From Paralithodes platypus (taxonomy: Eukaryota > Arthropoda > Malacostraca > Decapoda > Lithodidae): a stretch of DNA of 64,000 bases. Made by a program: the position numbers and the translations under genes. The stretch's first letter is position 1. Each line of letters begins with the position of its first letter. Positions 22,006 to 32,637 of the stretch are shown one piece after another. The notes beneath the pieces were generated by a model. That model saw nothing but the letters and a program-made list of their open reading frames with translations. It had not been told where the DNA came from and made no database searches. Location: contig CM064572.1 in the NCBI GenBank assembly GCA_032716605.1, forward strand, positions 43,140,508-43,204,507, written 5' to 3'.

Positions 22006-22201
22006 GCGACGTCTATTTTATTAGATTTCAGCTACATTTAGACGATTTTATTTAGCTTAGGATGAATATATGGCAGCTAAAAGGATTAACTGAGACAGTA
22101 TGTAGCCTTTTAACGGATAAACGTCGTTCCTTAGCGAAATAAATCGGCTAATAGTTGCTAGAATATAAGGAAAAGGACAGCACCGGTATTGAATGGGTTA
22201 A
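22005..22201 (+). mobile_element. Family A MITE, left end decayed
   Basis: It reads GTAGTGGCGACGTCTATTTT at the left and GCACCGGTATTGAATGGGTTAA at the right (TTAA 22198-22201), with ACATTTAGACGATTTTATTT inside. Confidence 0.72.
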
Positions 22202-22342
22202 ATATCACACATCCCTTCCCTAAATACATTGTCACATGCCCGAAAGTGTTGACATAGAGGATAAGCCCGAGTAATACCAGCCATCACAGCTCATATCCAG
22301 GAACTACATTACTCTTAAGATACCTGGTTAGCAGTCACGCAT

Positions 22343-22563
22343 TTAACCCCTTCTGTACCGCCGACTATCTTTTTCATTATAGTCTGGCAACTATTAGACG
22401 ATTGTATTCAGCTTAGTAAGGATCTCTAGACATTATAAGGCTTCAAACTATCTCAATCAACCCTTTTAACTACGGTACCACAGATTCTTCCTAAGCTGCA
22501 TAAAATCATCAAAGTATAGTTATAATAAAATTAAACAGACGTCACTGGTACAGAAAGGGTTAA
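22343..22563 (+). mobile_element. Family A TTAA MITE
   Basis: TTAA at 22343-22346 and 22560-22563. Ends CCCCTTCTGTACCGCCGACT and ACGTCACTGGTACAGAAAGGG. It contains TTAGACGATTGTATTCAGC, as in the copy at 15812. Confidence 0.87.
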
Positions 22564-22750
22564 CCATTTCAGTATATAATGACATCTTACCGACTTACCC
22601 TGGCTAGCATTAGACTATTTTACTCAGCCTTGCAAGGATCTCTAGGAATCAAATAAAAACCCTCGGACTCCCATAATTCCTCAGTAAGCCAAATATAATC
22701 ATCTAGTTATAGCCAGAATATAAGGAAGAAACCCCCGTCATTATACACTG
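22560..22750 (+). mobile_element. Family A-related MITE, joined at the shared TTAA
   Basis: It starts at the right TTAA of the previous element with CCATTTCAGTATATAATGAC and ends GTCATTATACACTGAAAGGG, which form an inverted repeat of 20 bp with few mismatches. The internal TTAGACTATTTTACTCAGCC shows kinship with family A. The right TTAA is lost. Confidence 0.75.
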
Positions 22751-22904
22751 AAAGGGGACCACATCTCTTTCCTATATACAGCTCTCCCATGCCCCGAAGT
22801 TGTTTACATAAAGGATTAGCTTGAGTAATACCAATCATCATGGCGCATATTCAGTAACTACATTACTACAATATTAGGTTAAGTGTCACGCATCTAAAGG
22901 GGAG

Positions 22905-22980
22905 AAACGTCTTAAAACAGTAGGCTGAATGGGGCCGAATTGATAAAACCCAGAGAGAAAAAGCAGGTCGGTCCCCTTAA
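22905..22980 (-). mobile_element. Fragment of the palindromic R-related MITE
   Basis: AACGTCTTAAAACAGTAGGC, AATGGGGCCGAATTGATA and ACCCAGAGAGA match the right arm of the element at 29315-29686. It ends GTCCCCTTAA. Confidence 0.65.
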
Positions 22981-23024
22981 ATTGTTAGCATCTCTCTCTC
23001 TCCCCCCGCTCTATCTCTCTCTCT

Positions 23025-23027
<3 letters not shown>

Positions 23028-23103
<76 letters not shown>

Positions 23104-23112
23104 ATATATATA
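23028..23112. repeat. (AT)n microsatellite at a LINE 3' end
   Basis: About 40 AT units with one interruption. It follows the LINE's 3' end on the minus strand and may have grown from its tail. Confidence 0.93.
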
Positions 23113-24140
23113 ACTTTTTTTTGTCTATGTGATTGAGGGAGGCAAAAGGCATAACTGCCTATAGCGAGTGCCTCCCCCATAGTTGAAAGAGTGACAGGGC
23201 CAAAATCAAGGGACGTTCGAGCCAAAATGCCTGGACACACGGAGTTTGAAGCAATTTAAGTCATAGGAAGAGGGAAAGACTGATTCTGGGAGAGAGTTCC
23301 AGAGCTCAGCTGTTGAGTAGAAGAAAGTTTGAGAGTAACGTTTCACTCTTGGGTTGGAGAGTTGCACAGAGTAGGGGTGGGATTGAGTTGCAAGACGGGT
23401 ACCACGTGCCCTACGTAAAGGAGGTGGTATGCACTGGCATAGCTCTGAGGAACACTGATTATTATAGTAGCGATAGAATAGCGAGAGAGATGCAACATTG
23501 CGGCGGAGAGAGAGAGATTGCAGAGAGTTGGTGAGTGGATGGGAGTTAATGATACGAAAGGCCTTCCTTTCAACTTTGTCTAGGAGAGCGGTGTGAGAGG
23601 AACCTCCCCACACATGTGAACAATACTCGATACAAGGGCGCACTATGCCCCTGTACAGAGCAAGAAGCTGTGCAGGGGAAAAGAACCCCCTAAGGCGGTT
23701 GAGCACACCCAGTTTCTGGGAGGCTGCCTTAGCAAGACTGGTAATATGGTCCTTCCAAATGAGAGCAGAAGAAAAAGAGACACCAAGAATATTGAGAGAC
23801 GATGAAGGGTTGATTTTTGTATTGTTGAAGAATAAGGGATAGTCCGCTGGGAGATCCTGACGGGTAGATAGATGGAGAAATTGGGTTTTGGAAGCATTAA
23901 AGTTAACAAGGTTTTCTCTGCCCCAATTGGAAATAGTATTTAGATCAGAATTTAAGAGTTCTATGGCTTCATTACGTTTGTCATTGAGGGATTGCTGGCT
24001 GGGGCGTTCTGAAAAACGAATGGAGTAGTGTAAGGTTGAGTCGTCTGCGTATGAATGGATGGGAATTAAGGTACAGTTAAGGAGATCATTTATAAAAATT
24101 AGAAAGAGAATAGGAGATAGGACAGAGCCCTGAGGAACTA
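23113..24140 (-). pseudogene. Jockey-like LINE (family J2), 5'-truncated
   Basis: On the minus strand the sequence encodes the end of the RT domain and the C-terminal region. Reading from 24140: a VPQGSVLSPILF-like box, then the catalytic YADDST box near 24045, an NFNASKTQFLHLS segment, and after a frame change at about 23700 the region RLRGFFSPAQLLALY, EYCSHVWGG and RRNVASLSLFYRYYN, ending at 23206. It is related to family J1 (9766 and 49971) but clearly a separate family. It is 5'-truncated at about 24140 inside the RT palm, so it is inactive. A further fragment of the family lies at 31157-31480. Confidence 0.87.
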
Positions 24141-24782
24141 TTATCTTTAATTTAATTTAGGCATTAGTAATATAAACACAACCGCAACAAACCTTCGCCC
24201 CTGACTGTACGGTTGACCACATACATGCGTGAGTCACTCCAGTAGGACAAAAGTAAGTGGATTACAGCGAACTGATGAAGCATACTAAGCAGATTTTACG
24301 ACACAACGAACCATATCATAATAGTACGTCTATATCGAATTTTCTCCTCAGAAAATACCTCAATATCCAGTCTTTCAAGTTATGAAGTTAAATATACTCT
24401 ATTGAGGGTGAATTTGGAGTGTACAAAATGGTTCGATAGTTAATGGAGACTGAATAGTGTATTGTTTGTCCTAAAGTACTTTATTTATGTACAGTCACTA
24501 GCATAACAGCTGCGACATCAACCAGATCACGTCAACTCCTTCATCACAAGAGGTTGATAGTAAGCTGAATAAAATCGTCTGACGTTAACTACAATGAAAT
24601 AAATAAACAATTGTGAGTCTCAATAAAAAGTTTAGCAGTACCTTTGGAGACGAAGGGGAGAACATTAGCTGGTTGGTGTCGCAGTATTTATGACCGTGAC
24701 TGTACACTCTTAAGACAAATTCTAGCCCAATTTGAGCCCTCTAAATGTAAATATTGGGTAAAGAATTAATGGGAAGATTCGA
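24141..24782. other. Non-coding stretch, nothing recognised
   Basis: No repeat, tRNA or domain was seen. Confidence 0.45.
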
Positions 24783-25235
24783 TTAAGGGGGAGTTAGTCG
24801 CTTTTACTGGGCCCCCTTCTCCCTCATGTTTAGCATATTAGTTTTGAGATTTGATGACGTTCGTTCCATTAGTTTGGCGATTTTGAGACCTTTCACCCAA
24901 TTTCTTTGTCAAAATTCAGACCTTTCGTGCTATTTTGGTGTAGATTTATTCCGGGCGAGCTAAAGCGAGCCTGTAAGTTTAGAAGGACTCGATCTTCGGC
25001 TGGAAACAAATTTATACCGACAAAATGTATACATTTATCTTGAAAGGGGGTGGAAGGGGTGTTTTTTTTTTTAAGGTTGATGGAGGTCTAGCGAGGAAAC
25101 TCAAAAATACAATAATAACCATATGCTTTCATTAGTTTATTCGAGTACATTGGGGTTTGTAATTGATAATTAATGCCAAGAACGGGGTGTTACTTATATA
25201 TACATAGGCCAAAACCCAAGCACTACCCCCTTATG
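24783..25235 (+). mobile_element. Family R MITE with an internal ~90-bp insertion
   Basis: It starts TTAAGGGGGAGTTAGTCGCT and carries CTTCTCCCTCATGTTTAG and GATGGAGGTCTAGCGAGG. About 90 bp of unrelated sequence (25118-25205) precedes the end ACTACCCCCTTAT. Confidence 0.78.
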
Positions 25236-25678
25236 TTCGGAATTGCTTCGAAAATATTGGGCCACAATCTATGTCCTAGAGTGTACAGTGCAAAACATAA
25301 AACAAAATACAAATATAAGTGTACAGTGATATGCAGTTCCCTAACAGATCTTCTAGAGACACAGGGATTGTAGTAATCGTCTTCATGGTTACGAATCCAT
25401 TATATAAATCAATCAGGCAAGTGAGATAAATACAAATAAATAAACTATATTACGTATTGTCTGCAATAAATATTGACTGGACTAATTAATCTTTGTATTG
25501 CATTTCAACACTTATATACTTTAGTCACAACATCATCAATATTAGGTTATATCATCAGGGCAAAGTACATGGCATATAATGACAACCTAGACACAAATGA
25601 CAATATAATTATGATAAAAGTGTTTAATATCAAGATGCAACCATTTCAAAGGCTATCCATAAATGTCAAGACTACCCA
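25236..25678. other. Non-coding stretch, nothing recognised
   Basis: AT-rich with no recognised repeat or coding signal. Confidence 0.45.
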
Positions 25679-26470
25679 TTAACCTCTTCCGTACCGGCGA
25701 CATATTTTATTCTAGCTACATTTAGATGATTTAGTACGGTTTAACAAGGATCTGTGATACTTAACCCTGCTCAGGCATATTGGCCTCATATGGGCCAAAA
25801 AATATGCGTAAAACAGGTTTTTTGCGAATATTTCACGGCCGGAGGCCGATGGCAAGAAATTTTGAAGACGAGCAGTCAGTCCGCATCGTCCTACAACTGG
25901 GAGAGGGTGTGAGCCGCCGCTCTCTCTCCTCCCCTTTCCTGTACCAACCTGTCCGGTCACCATATGGGGTCCATAATCCCAAATGTGTACTACAAATTTC
26001 CCCTTCCTATCTAACTTTTTTTTAGCCCCAGAGTTCTGCCTTGTCACCCTAGACCCTCAGCCATACCCTCCACAGCCCTGCAACCAAATTAATCCAGCTT
26101 ATGTAATGTATGAGATATGCCTCACTTTTGTTGACCCTTTTTTTGACTACTTTTTTTGGTTTTGTGTTTATATATGACTTAATATTTACAGTAGTGTAAT
26201 TTGTTCTTAACATAATATTAAGCATTAATTGTAGTTTCTATTAGTAACAAGAAATTTAAAATCCATCAATCAGTTTTCGGGTGAGAGCCGTTTAAACTGC
26301 CGGTCCCCATATGGGGCCACATTACTAATTTCGTTACACTTCTGGAACATTACCTGAGCAGGGTTAAAATGGTTAAGTGAGATAGATAGATGTATGTTCA
26401 TAGCTGGAGGCCCTGTTTAACCCGATTATAATCGTCTAATAATAACCAGAATAAAATGAAAAATAGTGGC
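25679..26470 (+). mobile_element. Family A MITE carrying a nested family D MITE
   Basis: The left end is TTAACCTCTTCCGTACCGGC at 25679. After the nested 607-bp element it resumes at 26368 with GGTTAAGTGAGATAG and continues to ATAATCGTCTAATAATAACC near 26435. The right terminus is not recognisable. Confidence 0.75.
25761..26367. mobile_element. Family D TTAA MITE, 607 bp
   Basis: TTAA lies at 25761-25764 and 26364-26367. The first 11 bases after the left TTAA, CCCTGCTCAGG, are the exact reverse complement of the last 11 before the right TTAA, CCTGAGCAGGG. A second inverted motif (CATATGGGGTCC / CCCCATATGGGG) lies further in. There is no coding capacity. The type is consistent with a non-autonomous piggyBac-like element (inference). 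Confidence 0.88.
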
Positions 26471-26848
26471 TTGACAATAAACCCTTTTTTGGTCATCGGG
26501 TATAATTTTCTCCACTCCAGCATTCACGACATTGTAAATTTCTCCGCAAATGACAGGGGTGACATTGCTTTTAGAGCCAACCTGTACCCTACAGTCAAAG
26601 ATAACATTCATGTAGGCTACCATTTCCACAGTTCAATCATAGTTTTTTTCTGTAATCGTATACACACAAATTCTTGAAAACACTAACAAAGTATTTACAT
26701 TCACTCTGCTGTAAGTGTGTTCACAAATGTTGACTAATTGGAAGAGGAATATAAATTTAATATAATATTTAGTTGAGGAAGCTTTGCACGACTCTTAAGC
26801 ATGACTGTAAACCCCATGACTACCAACCTATAATTACACTAGATAACA
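26471..26848. other. Non-coding stretch, nothing recognised
   Basis: A 73-codon open frame (26456-26677) has no recognisable feature. Confidence 0.4.
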
Positions 26849-27005
26849 CACACACTCACACACACACACACACACACACACGTACACACATAGAAAGAAC
26901 AGACATTTTTATTTTAGATAGTGTATGTCATCACAAATTACCTGCAATTTTATTCCAACAGTACCCTCAATATATTTAGAAGAACACATTATTTGGAACA
27001 CTCAA

Positions 27006-27043
<38 letters not shown>

Positions 27044-27059
27044 GCACACACACACACAC
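26849..27059. repeat. (CA)n and (TC)n microsatellites
   Basis: (CA)n occurs at 26849-26880, (TC)n at 27008-27041 and a short (CA)n at 27047-27059, with 120 bp of unrecognised sequence between. Confidence 0.93.
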
Positions 27060-28697
27060 TTACTTACTTATGGTAGTCCATCGTAGTCCGATGATGACGT
27101 TCCCTTCCTGCATTCATCTGTTGTGAGTTCTACGATGACTGTAGAGTCCTATCCGTGATGCACATATCCTGCCACAGTCTGGGCACTGGTAGTCCGGGGT
27201 AGGAGGTGCTGGTTGTTCCCGGCGTGCATGTCTCCGGGCCCTCTTCTCCTGCTGGTGGTGTTTCCTCTGACGTTCCAGTTCCTTCGCTCCTTGCTGGCAG
27301 TGTGAGCGCCATAGGGGTCTATCTGATGCTAAGTTTTCAAGTGCAGTTGGTTGTATATTGCACCTTTTTAGTATTTTCTTTATACTGTCTTTGTATCTTA
27401 ATTTTGGTCCTCCACCTGCTCTGCGGCCTTCATGCAGCTGTCCATATAGTATTTTATGAGGTAGTCTCTCCTCTGGCATACGGATGACATGCCCAACCCA
27501 TCTGAGTTGTTGTTTGATGATAAGGGTCTCAATACTGGTGTTGTTGGCTCTTTCAAGTATTGTTATATGAGGAACATGGTCCTGCCAGGTTATACCCATA
27601 ATCTTTCGGAGGCATCTGATGTGGAAAGCCTCCAGGGGTCGTATATGGCGTCTATATGTCGTCCATGTCTCACAACCATAGAGCAAAGTGGTTAAACACA
27701 CAGCATTATATACAGCCACTTTGGTACAACGAGTCAGGTGATTATTTTGGAAAACTCTCTTGTAGGTGGCCAAAAGATGCTGCAGCTTGTCTCAGTCGGT
27801 GTTGTACCTCATCGTCAATACTGGCCGTTTCAGACAGGAAGCTTCCCAGATACTTGAAGGAAGGAACTTGTGCTATCTCCTCTCCTGCTAATCTGAACAC
27901 TGGCTGCACAGGTGGTATCTGAGCTGACCACTGAGAAATTATTTGTGTTTTTTGGATGTTAACTGACAGGCCCATTCTGGAGTAAGCACTTGCTGCAGCT
28001 TCAAGCGCGACTTCTAGTTCCTCTGACGAGTGAGCTACAAGAGCACAATCATCTGCATACTGAAGTTCCAGGATATTTTCCATAGAGACTTTTGTTCTTG
28101 CTTGAAATCTACGAATGTTGAAGAGGTTGCCATCTAGTCTATGTTGATTCCACTTCTGTTTGCTATAGTCCTATGAAGAAGTATTATAACGCATATTTTT
28201 TTTTTTTTTGAAAAGGACTGGTGCCAGTACACACGTTTGTCTGACTCTGGCATTAACAGCAAATGGTTCTGATGCATGGCCTCCTGCAGTGACTCTCGCC
28301 GTCATGCCATCATGAAACTGCCTTACAAGTGCCACAGATTTTGGTGGAAGCCAAAGATACGGAGAATATTCCACAATGTTTCTCGATTTACGGTATCAAA
28401 GGCTTTTGACAGATCAATGAAGGCTATAAAAATGTCCCTGCATTTTTCTTGCAATTGACGTATAGTAAAAATCATGTGAATAGTTCCTCGATCTTTACGG
28501 AAACCACATTGTGACTCTGGCAGTATTTCCTCAGTAATTTTGGTCAACAGTCTTTGAAGCATGATTTTTGACAGCACCTTCCCTGACACAGCTAGAAGAG
28601 AAATGCCTCTGCTGTTGCCACAATTAGATTTATCACCCTTGTTTTTGTAAATTGTGATAATATTTGCATCTTTCCATGTCTGAGGTATGTACTCCTT
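27060..28697 (-). pseudogene. RTE-like LINE polymerase with C-terminal C2H2 zinc finger
   Basis: Minus-strand reading, from 28697: an RT start (YIPQTWKDANIITIYKNKG), ISLLAVSGKVLSKIML, SQCGFRKDRGTIHMIF, and the palm segment AFIDLSKAFDTVNRE (catalytic Asp). After a poly-A insertion at 28198-28211 and frame changes come LQYADDCALVAHS (catalytic YADD, near 28055) and GLSVNIQKTQII. The last frame (27773-27114) holds TLLYGCETWTTYRRH, LRKIMGITWQDHVP and a C2H2 finger CPDCGRICASRIGLYSHRRTH (20 residues from PDCG onward). A (TAAG)n tail at 27060-27072 ends the element, which fits the RTE group. The 5' side is lost at the (AC)n tract, so endonuclease is absent. Several frameshifts make it non-functional. 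Confidence 0.86.
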
Positions 28698-28807
<110 letters not shown>

Positions 28808-28911
28808 AAGAGAGAAAGCACAGAGTAGAGTGTATGTCATTACAAATTACCACCCATTGAACTCCAACAGTATATACCCTCAATATCTTTAGAGGAACAC
28901 ATTATTTGGAA

Positions 28912-28929
28912 CTAACTAACTAACTAACT

Positions 28930-28976
<47 letters not shown>
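28912..28976. repeat. (AACT)n followed by (TC)n
   Basis: Five AACT units pass directly into about 22 TC units. Confidence 0.93.
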
Positions 28977-28980
<4 letters not shown>

Positions 28981-29314
28981 TTACCTAACGTCTGGCGTTA
29001 CACCCTACCATACATATTACCGTTACAGGTATTGCTTAATAATACACACACATACACACTCACACACACAGAAATTCATATTCACCCAAAATCCTACAAA
29101 TACGACATCGTTAAAAGGAATGTTGATTAGTACTTACACATACATACTAATTCCATAATTATTAACTGACGAAATACTGAACCAACCAACATATTCCCTA
29201 GAAGTCTCGTTTATTAAAACACACACACACAGACACATACTTTCTCCCTCTCTCTCTCTCTCCCTTCCAAATTAGCAGAACACCCACCACCAGACCCCCT
29301 TAATGGATCGTACA

Positions 29315-29686
29315 TTAAGGGGGCGTGACCTGCTTTTTTTTCCCTCCTTTCTCTCTTTCTCTGGCTTGTATCCATTCGGCCCCATCATTTTACTGTTTTA
29401 AGGCGTTTATCCCCATTTGGGTGTTGAATTTTTCCTGGTGAGCGATAGCGAGCCAGCATTGTATGGAGAAATCCGGCTTCGCCGGAAACATTTTTCTATC
29501 GAAAATGTACACAGTTAGCCTGCTGTCAAAAACATTTAAACAACTATGCTAGCTCGCAATCGCTCGCCAGGACCCTGGATGGGAATAAACGTCATAAAAC
29601 AGGAGCTGAATGGGGCCGAATGGATACAACCCAGAGAGAGAGGGAGAAAGAGAGAGAGATTTAAAAAACGAGGTGGGCCCCATTAA
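29315..29686. mobile_element. Palindromic family R-related TTAA MITE, 372 bp
   Basis: TTAA at 29315-29318 and 29683-29686. Unlike other R copies, this one is a long inverted repeat: GGCTTGTATCCATTCGGCCC (29361) pairs with GGGGCCGAATGGATACAACC (29612), and GGTGAGCGATAGCGAGCC (29438) pairs with GGCTCGC-type sequence near 29553. A CCGGCTTCGCCGG hairpin lies towards the middle. Outside both TTAAs the 11-bp GGATCGTACAT is repeated directly (29306-29316 and 29687-29697). Confidence 0.78.
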
Positions 29687-29931
29687 GGATCGTACATCAG
29701 AGGGTTATGAATTCCCAGTTCCGGGTACGAAGGGCCCCTGGTATCTCTGGGCGCGTTTATCTTCCACTATCACCCCACTTGCCGGGGTAATCCATAATGG
29801 GGTTGGGGCGGCGGGCTATGGTTATCTCATAGTGTTCCGGGACAAATTTTCTTTACTGTAACGCCATTGTGGTACCCTCGGATGCCATATTGTATCTAGG
29901 CCACTCATAAGAAATCGTGAAACCATTACTT

Positions 29932-30415
29932 TTTTTTTTCTTCTATATTCCAACTACTCCCTCTCGGGCATAGGCTGATAGCCTTTACACTCTACCGCTG
30001 AACATGGTGAGGCCTGTGAGGTCTTGTTCCAGTATAGGGAGTGAGATATGCGAAGCACTCACTCACGGCTCGAACCCAACTCCATCTCTGAAGCTGCTTC
30101 GCCCCTGCGCTTTACAGTCTCACTCCCAGGCTCGGACCCTCACTCTCAGAACGCCACCTATTGAGCAATTAACTCACTAGGCATTGCCCCCCTGTAGCAT
30201 ATTTTGAATATGGGAATATTCATACAGTGCTATTTAATCATGGAACAATGAGGGTATTTTGTTTTGGCATTTCGGTGTGCTGTGGTAATGCACTGAAACT
30301 AGGTACAGCACAAATTCCATCCCAACAATATCTTCCCATTGACATATTGGGATTCGAACCCGGGTCCATCGGATTACCAGTCCAGTGGCAAGACCACTCT
30401 GCCACACCTCCCCTT
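29932..30415 (-). mobile_element. tRNA-derived SINE (family S), copy 1
   Basis: Read on the minus strand, the head has the A box TGGCAGAGTGGTC and B box GGGTTCGAATCCC, with an anticodon-like loop CTGGTAA between TGGA and TCC. A ~330-bp body follows (CCTATGCCCGAGAGGGAG near the end) and a poly(A) tail (T run at 29930-29941 on the plus strand). Three more copies are at 46474, 52501 and 54418. No long target duplication is visible. Confidence 0.85.
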
Positions 30416-30455
30416 TTCTTTATGCAATTATTGATGTTTGCGTAGAGCTGACTTT

Positions 30456-30885
30456 TTAACACTTTCGCTGCGGGTGACGTTCTGGAATGTTTTGGCAAGT
30501 TAAAGCAAGTTCCAGGCTTTAAAAGCCTGTAAAAAACGTAAAAATTTAGTGTCAGTGGGCGGGAGCGTGAGGGGCCCACCTCCGACCCTCAGAGCACCGA
30601 GCGGCTCACTGAGCTAGCCTGTGTCTCGCGCGGGTCTCTCTCTGTCTCTCTCACCAGTGTAGCCAAGCGAGCAAGTGTTACATAATAGCGGGGTTCCCGC
30701 ATTTCACTGGGATCACTGCGGGTGAACCAGACCACATACAGGGTCCGTTCTGGTGTCATTTTGAAGCTATTTTCGCCTAGTTTTCGGCAGAATACACTTC
30801 ATTTAATGCAGATGCTTGATTTATCATTCAGGAGTGCCTGAATATGCCCTAAATAGCCCAAACATAGCCGCAGCCAAAGGGTTAA
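30456..30885. mobile_element. Family C TTAA MITE, copy 1 (430 bp)
   Basis: TTAA at 30456-30459 and 30882-30885. The left end CACTTTCGCTGCGGGTGACG and the right end GCCGCAGCCAAAGGG are inverted repeats. Inside are GGCTTTAAAAGCCTGTAAAA, GGGGCCCACCTCCGACC and AGGAGTGCCTGAATATGCCC, all shared with the copy at 31580. Confidence 0.88.
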
Positions 30886-31079
30886 TAAATAGTATATAGA
30901 GTTGTGTAGTTGATGTTTAGAACATTATATTCATAAATTCGTTGCCAGATATATATACATCCATAATTAGAAATAGATGAAGTCCACGAATATTTATGAG
31001 TGGGGTAGAGACAATGATATACGAGTGTACTTGGAACACTTTATCTTGAACTAACTGAGGTACACGAACCCTATGTAGG
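30886..31079. other. Short non-coding stretch
   Basis: Nothing recognised. Confidence 0.4.
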
Positions 31080-31158
31080 TTAACCCCTTCAGCACCATGA
31101 CATCTTTTTAACTTTGATTCTGGCTGAAGTTAGATGATTTTATGCAGTTTAATAATGG
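31080..31158 (+). mobile_element. Family A MITE, left end only
   Basis: TTAACCCCTTCAGCACCATG at 31080, then GATTCTGGCTGAAGTTAGATG. It stops where a LINE fragment begins; no right end was found beyond the LINE. Confidence 0.7.
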
Positions 31159-31480
31159 CCTTTGTACAGGGCACAGTGTGCCCATGTATCGTGTATTGTT
31201 CTCATGTGTGGGGAGGGTCCCCTCACATCGTACTTCTCAAAAGGGTAGAGTCTGCAGCATTCAGCATTTCTTCTACTTAACACGTAAACCCTAGAACTTT
31301 CTACCTCAATCAATCTATAATTCATCCTACGACTTAGACTGCTTCAAACTTTGTGTGTACTGGCATTTTGACCCCAACGTACCATGAATTTGGCTCTCTG
31401 TCACTCTTTTGGGTTTGGGGGAGACACTTGTTACAACAGCCTGCCTTTTTTATTCTTCATACACAAAGAAAAAATAAATA
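31157..31480 (+). pseudogene. Jockey-like LINE (family J2), short 3' fragment
   Basis: TGTACAGGGCACAGTGTGCC, ATCGTGTATTGTTCTCATGT and GGGGAGGGTCCCCTCAC are diverged versions of the minus strand of 23580-23660. The fragment continues through TAGACTGCTTCAAACTTTG to an A-rich end near 31475, with an internal deletion relative to the longer copy. It has no usable reading frame. Confidence 0.75.
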
Positions 31481-31579
31481 AACTGGAAACAAATAAATAC
31501 TCTCTACATAAACAGTTATTTCAGAATATGGCGAATATCAGATGCAAAATTAGTCATAAGCATCAAACATAAAAATTAA

Positions 31580-32008
31580 TTAACCCTTTGGCTGCGGGAA
31601 GCATAGTACTACGTTTTGGTAAGTTACAGCAATGTACAGGCTTTAAAAGCCTGTAAAAGCCGTAGAAATCGAGTGTCAGTGGGCAGGACGGCGAGGGGCC
31701 CACCTCCGACCGTCAGCACGTCCGTCCATGCACTGAGGCAAACTGAGGTCCCAGACCCGGATCTCAGCAGTGCTGCCAAAGGCAAAAAAGCGCTACATTG
31801 CTAATAAATCGCGAGTTTCCCCAATGTCTATGGTAGCGCTGTGGGTAAACCAGGCGAGCTATGAAGCTCATTCTAGTGCCATTTTGAAGCTATTTTCGTC
31901 TAATTTTCGGTAGAATACATTTCATTTCATGCAGACACTTGATTAATCATTCAGGAGTGCCTGAATATGCCCTAAATAGCCCAAATATGACATCAGAGAA
32001 AGGGTTAA
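31580..32008. mobile_element. Family C TTAA MITE, copy 2 (429 bp)
   Basis: TTAA at 31580-31583 and 32005-32008. It begins CCCTTTGGCTGCGGGAAGC. Length and internal landmarks agree with the copy 700 bp upstream, same orientation. Confidence 0.88.
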
Positions 32009-32019
32009 AGTCCATTATT

Positions 32020-32030
32020 TAGCTCCTCCT

Positions 32031-32079
<49 letters not shown>

Positions 32080-32092
32080 CTCCTCCTCCTGA
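32020..32092. repeat. (TCC)n / TTCC-rich tract
   Basis: About 70 bp of CTCCTCCTCCTCTTCC-type repeat just upstream of a LINE fragment. Confidence 0.93.
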
Positions 32093-32094
32093 CA

Positions 32095-32456
32095 CTTGGT
32101 AAATAACTCCCGATTAACACAATTGCTTTCAGAATAACGTGCATTGAAGTGATAACGCATACCGCAATGTATATTGATATTCATACACCTGTTCCCTTTC
32201 AGAATTGTAGTAATAGTCTTAGCTTAGATTACAAATGAACTTAATTTTCTCCCTGTCCTATCCGAAATTCCGCGTCAGTTTTTCCATACTACATGGTATT
32301 TTTCCAACTGTTTCTATGCCAGCACTAGCTGGAGGGAGTGGTGAGGAGCCTTCTTCTTTGCTATCCTTTTCTCTACCTTGTAGTAAATAGACTAATAGTT
32401 TTAGTTAGATATCCAAACTGCCCCGTAAGGACCAATAGGTCTGTTGCAGTGTATTC
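32095..32456 (+). mobile_element. LINE family C2, 3' UTR copy 3
   Basis: Plus-strand match to the minus strand of 17208-17600: GGTAAATAACTCCCGATTAA, CATACACCTGTTCCCTTTCA, CATACTACATGGTATTTTTCC and CCAATAGGTCTGTTGCAGT. Like the other two copies it is bounded by CCT/GGA microsatellites. Only the end of the protein region is present. Confidence 0.82.
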
Positions 32457-32492
32457 CTCCTCCTCCTCCTCCTCCTCCTCCTCCTCCTCCTC
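32456..32492. repeat. (TCC)n microsatellite
   Basis: About 12 units, directly at the 3' end of the LINE fragment, where the other copies have TTTGTATTCC repeats. Confidence 0.93.
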
Positions 32493-32637
32493 GTCACCTT
32501 TCTTCTTGTTCTTCTTCTTCTATATTACACGACACAATAATAATTCCCAGTCACCGGAAATCACTCTTGGTTGCGAGCAGACAATGACCCATAATTTCGG
32601 TGCGGGTTATTTCGCTGAATATTCAACGGCGACAATG

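Larger units (their letters stand above)
21680..22900. repeat. Higher-order repeat, ~550-bp period, three copies
   Basis: A ~130-bp segment (GAAGTTGTTCACATAGAGGA, GAGTAATACCAGCCAT, then TCACGCAT) recurs at about 21685-21800, 22232-22345 and 22790-22892. The spacing is about 550 bp. Family R and A elements fill the spacer. Confidence 0.68.
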
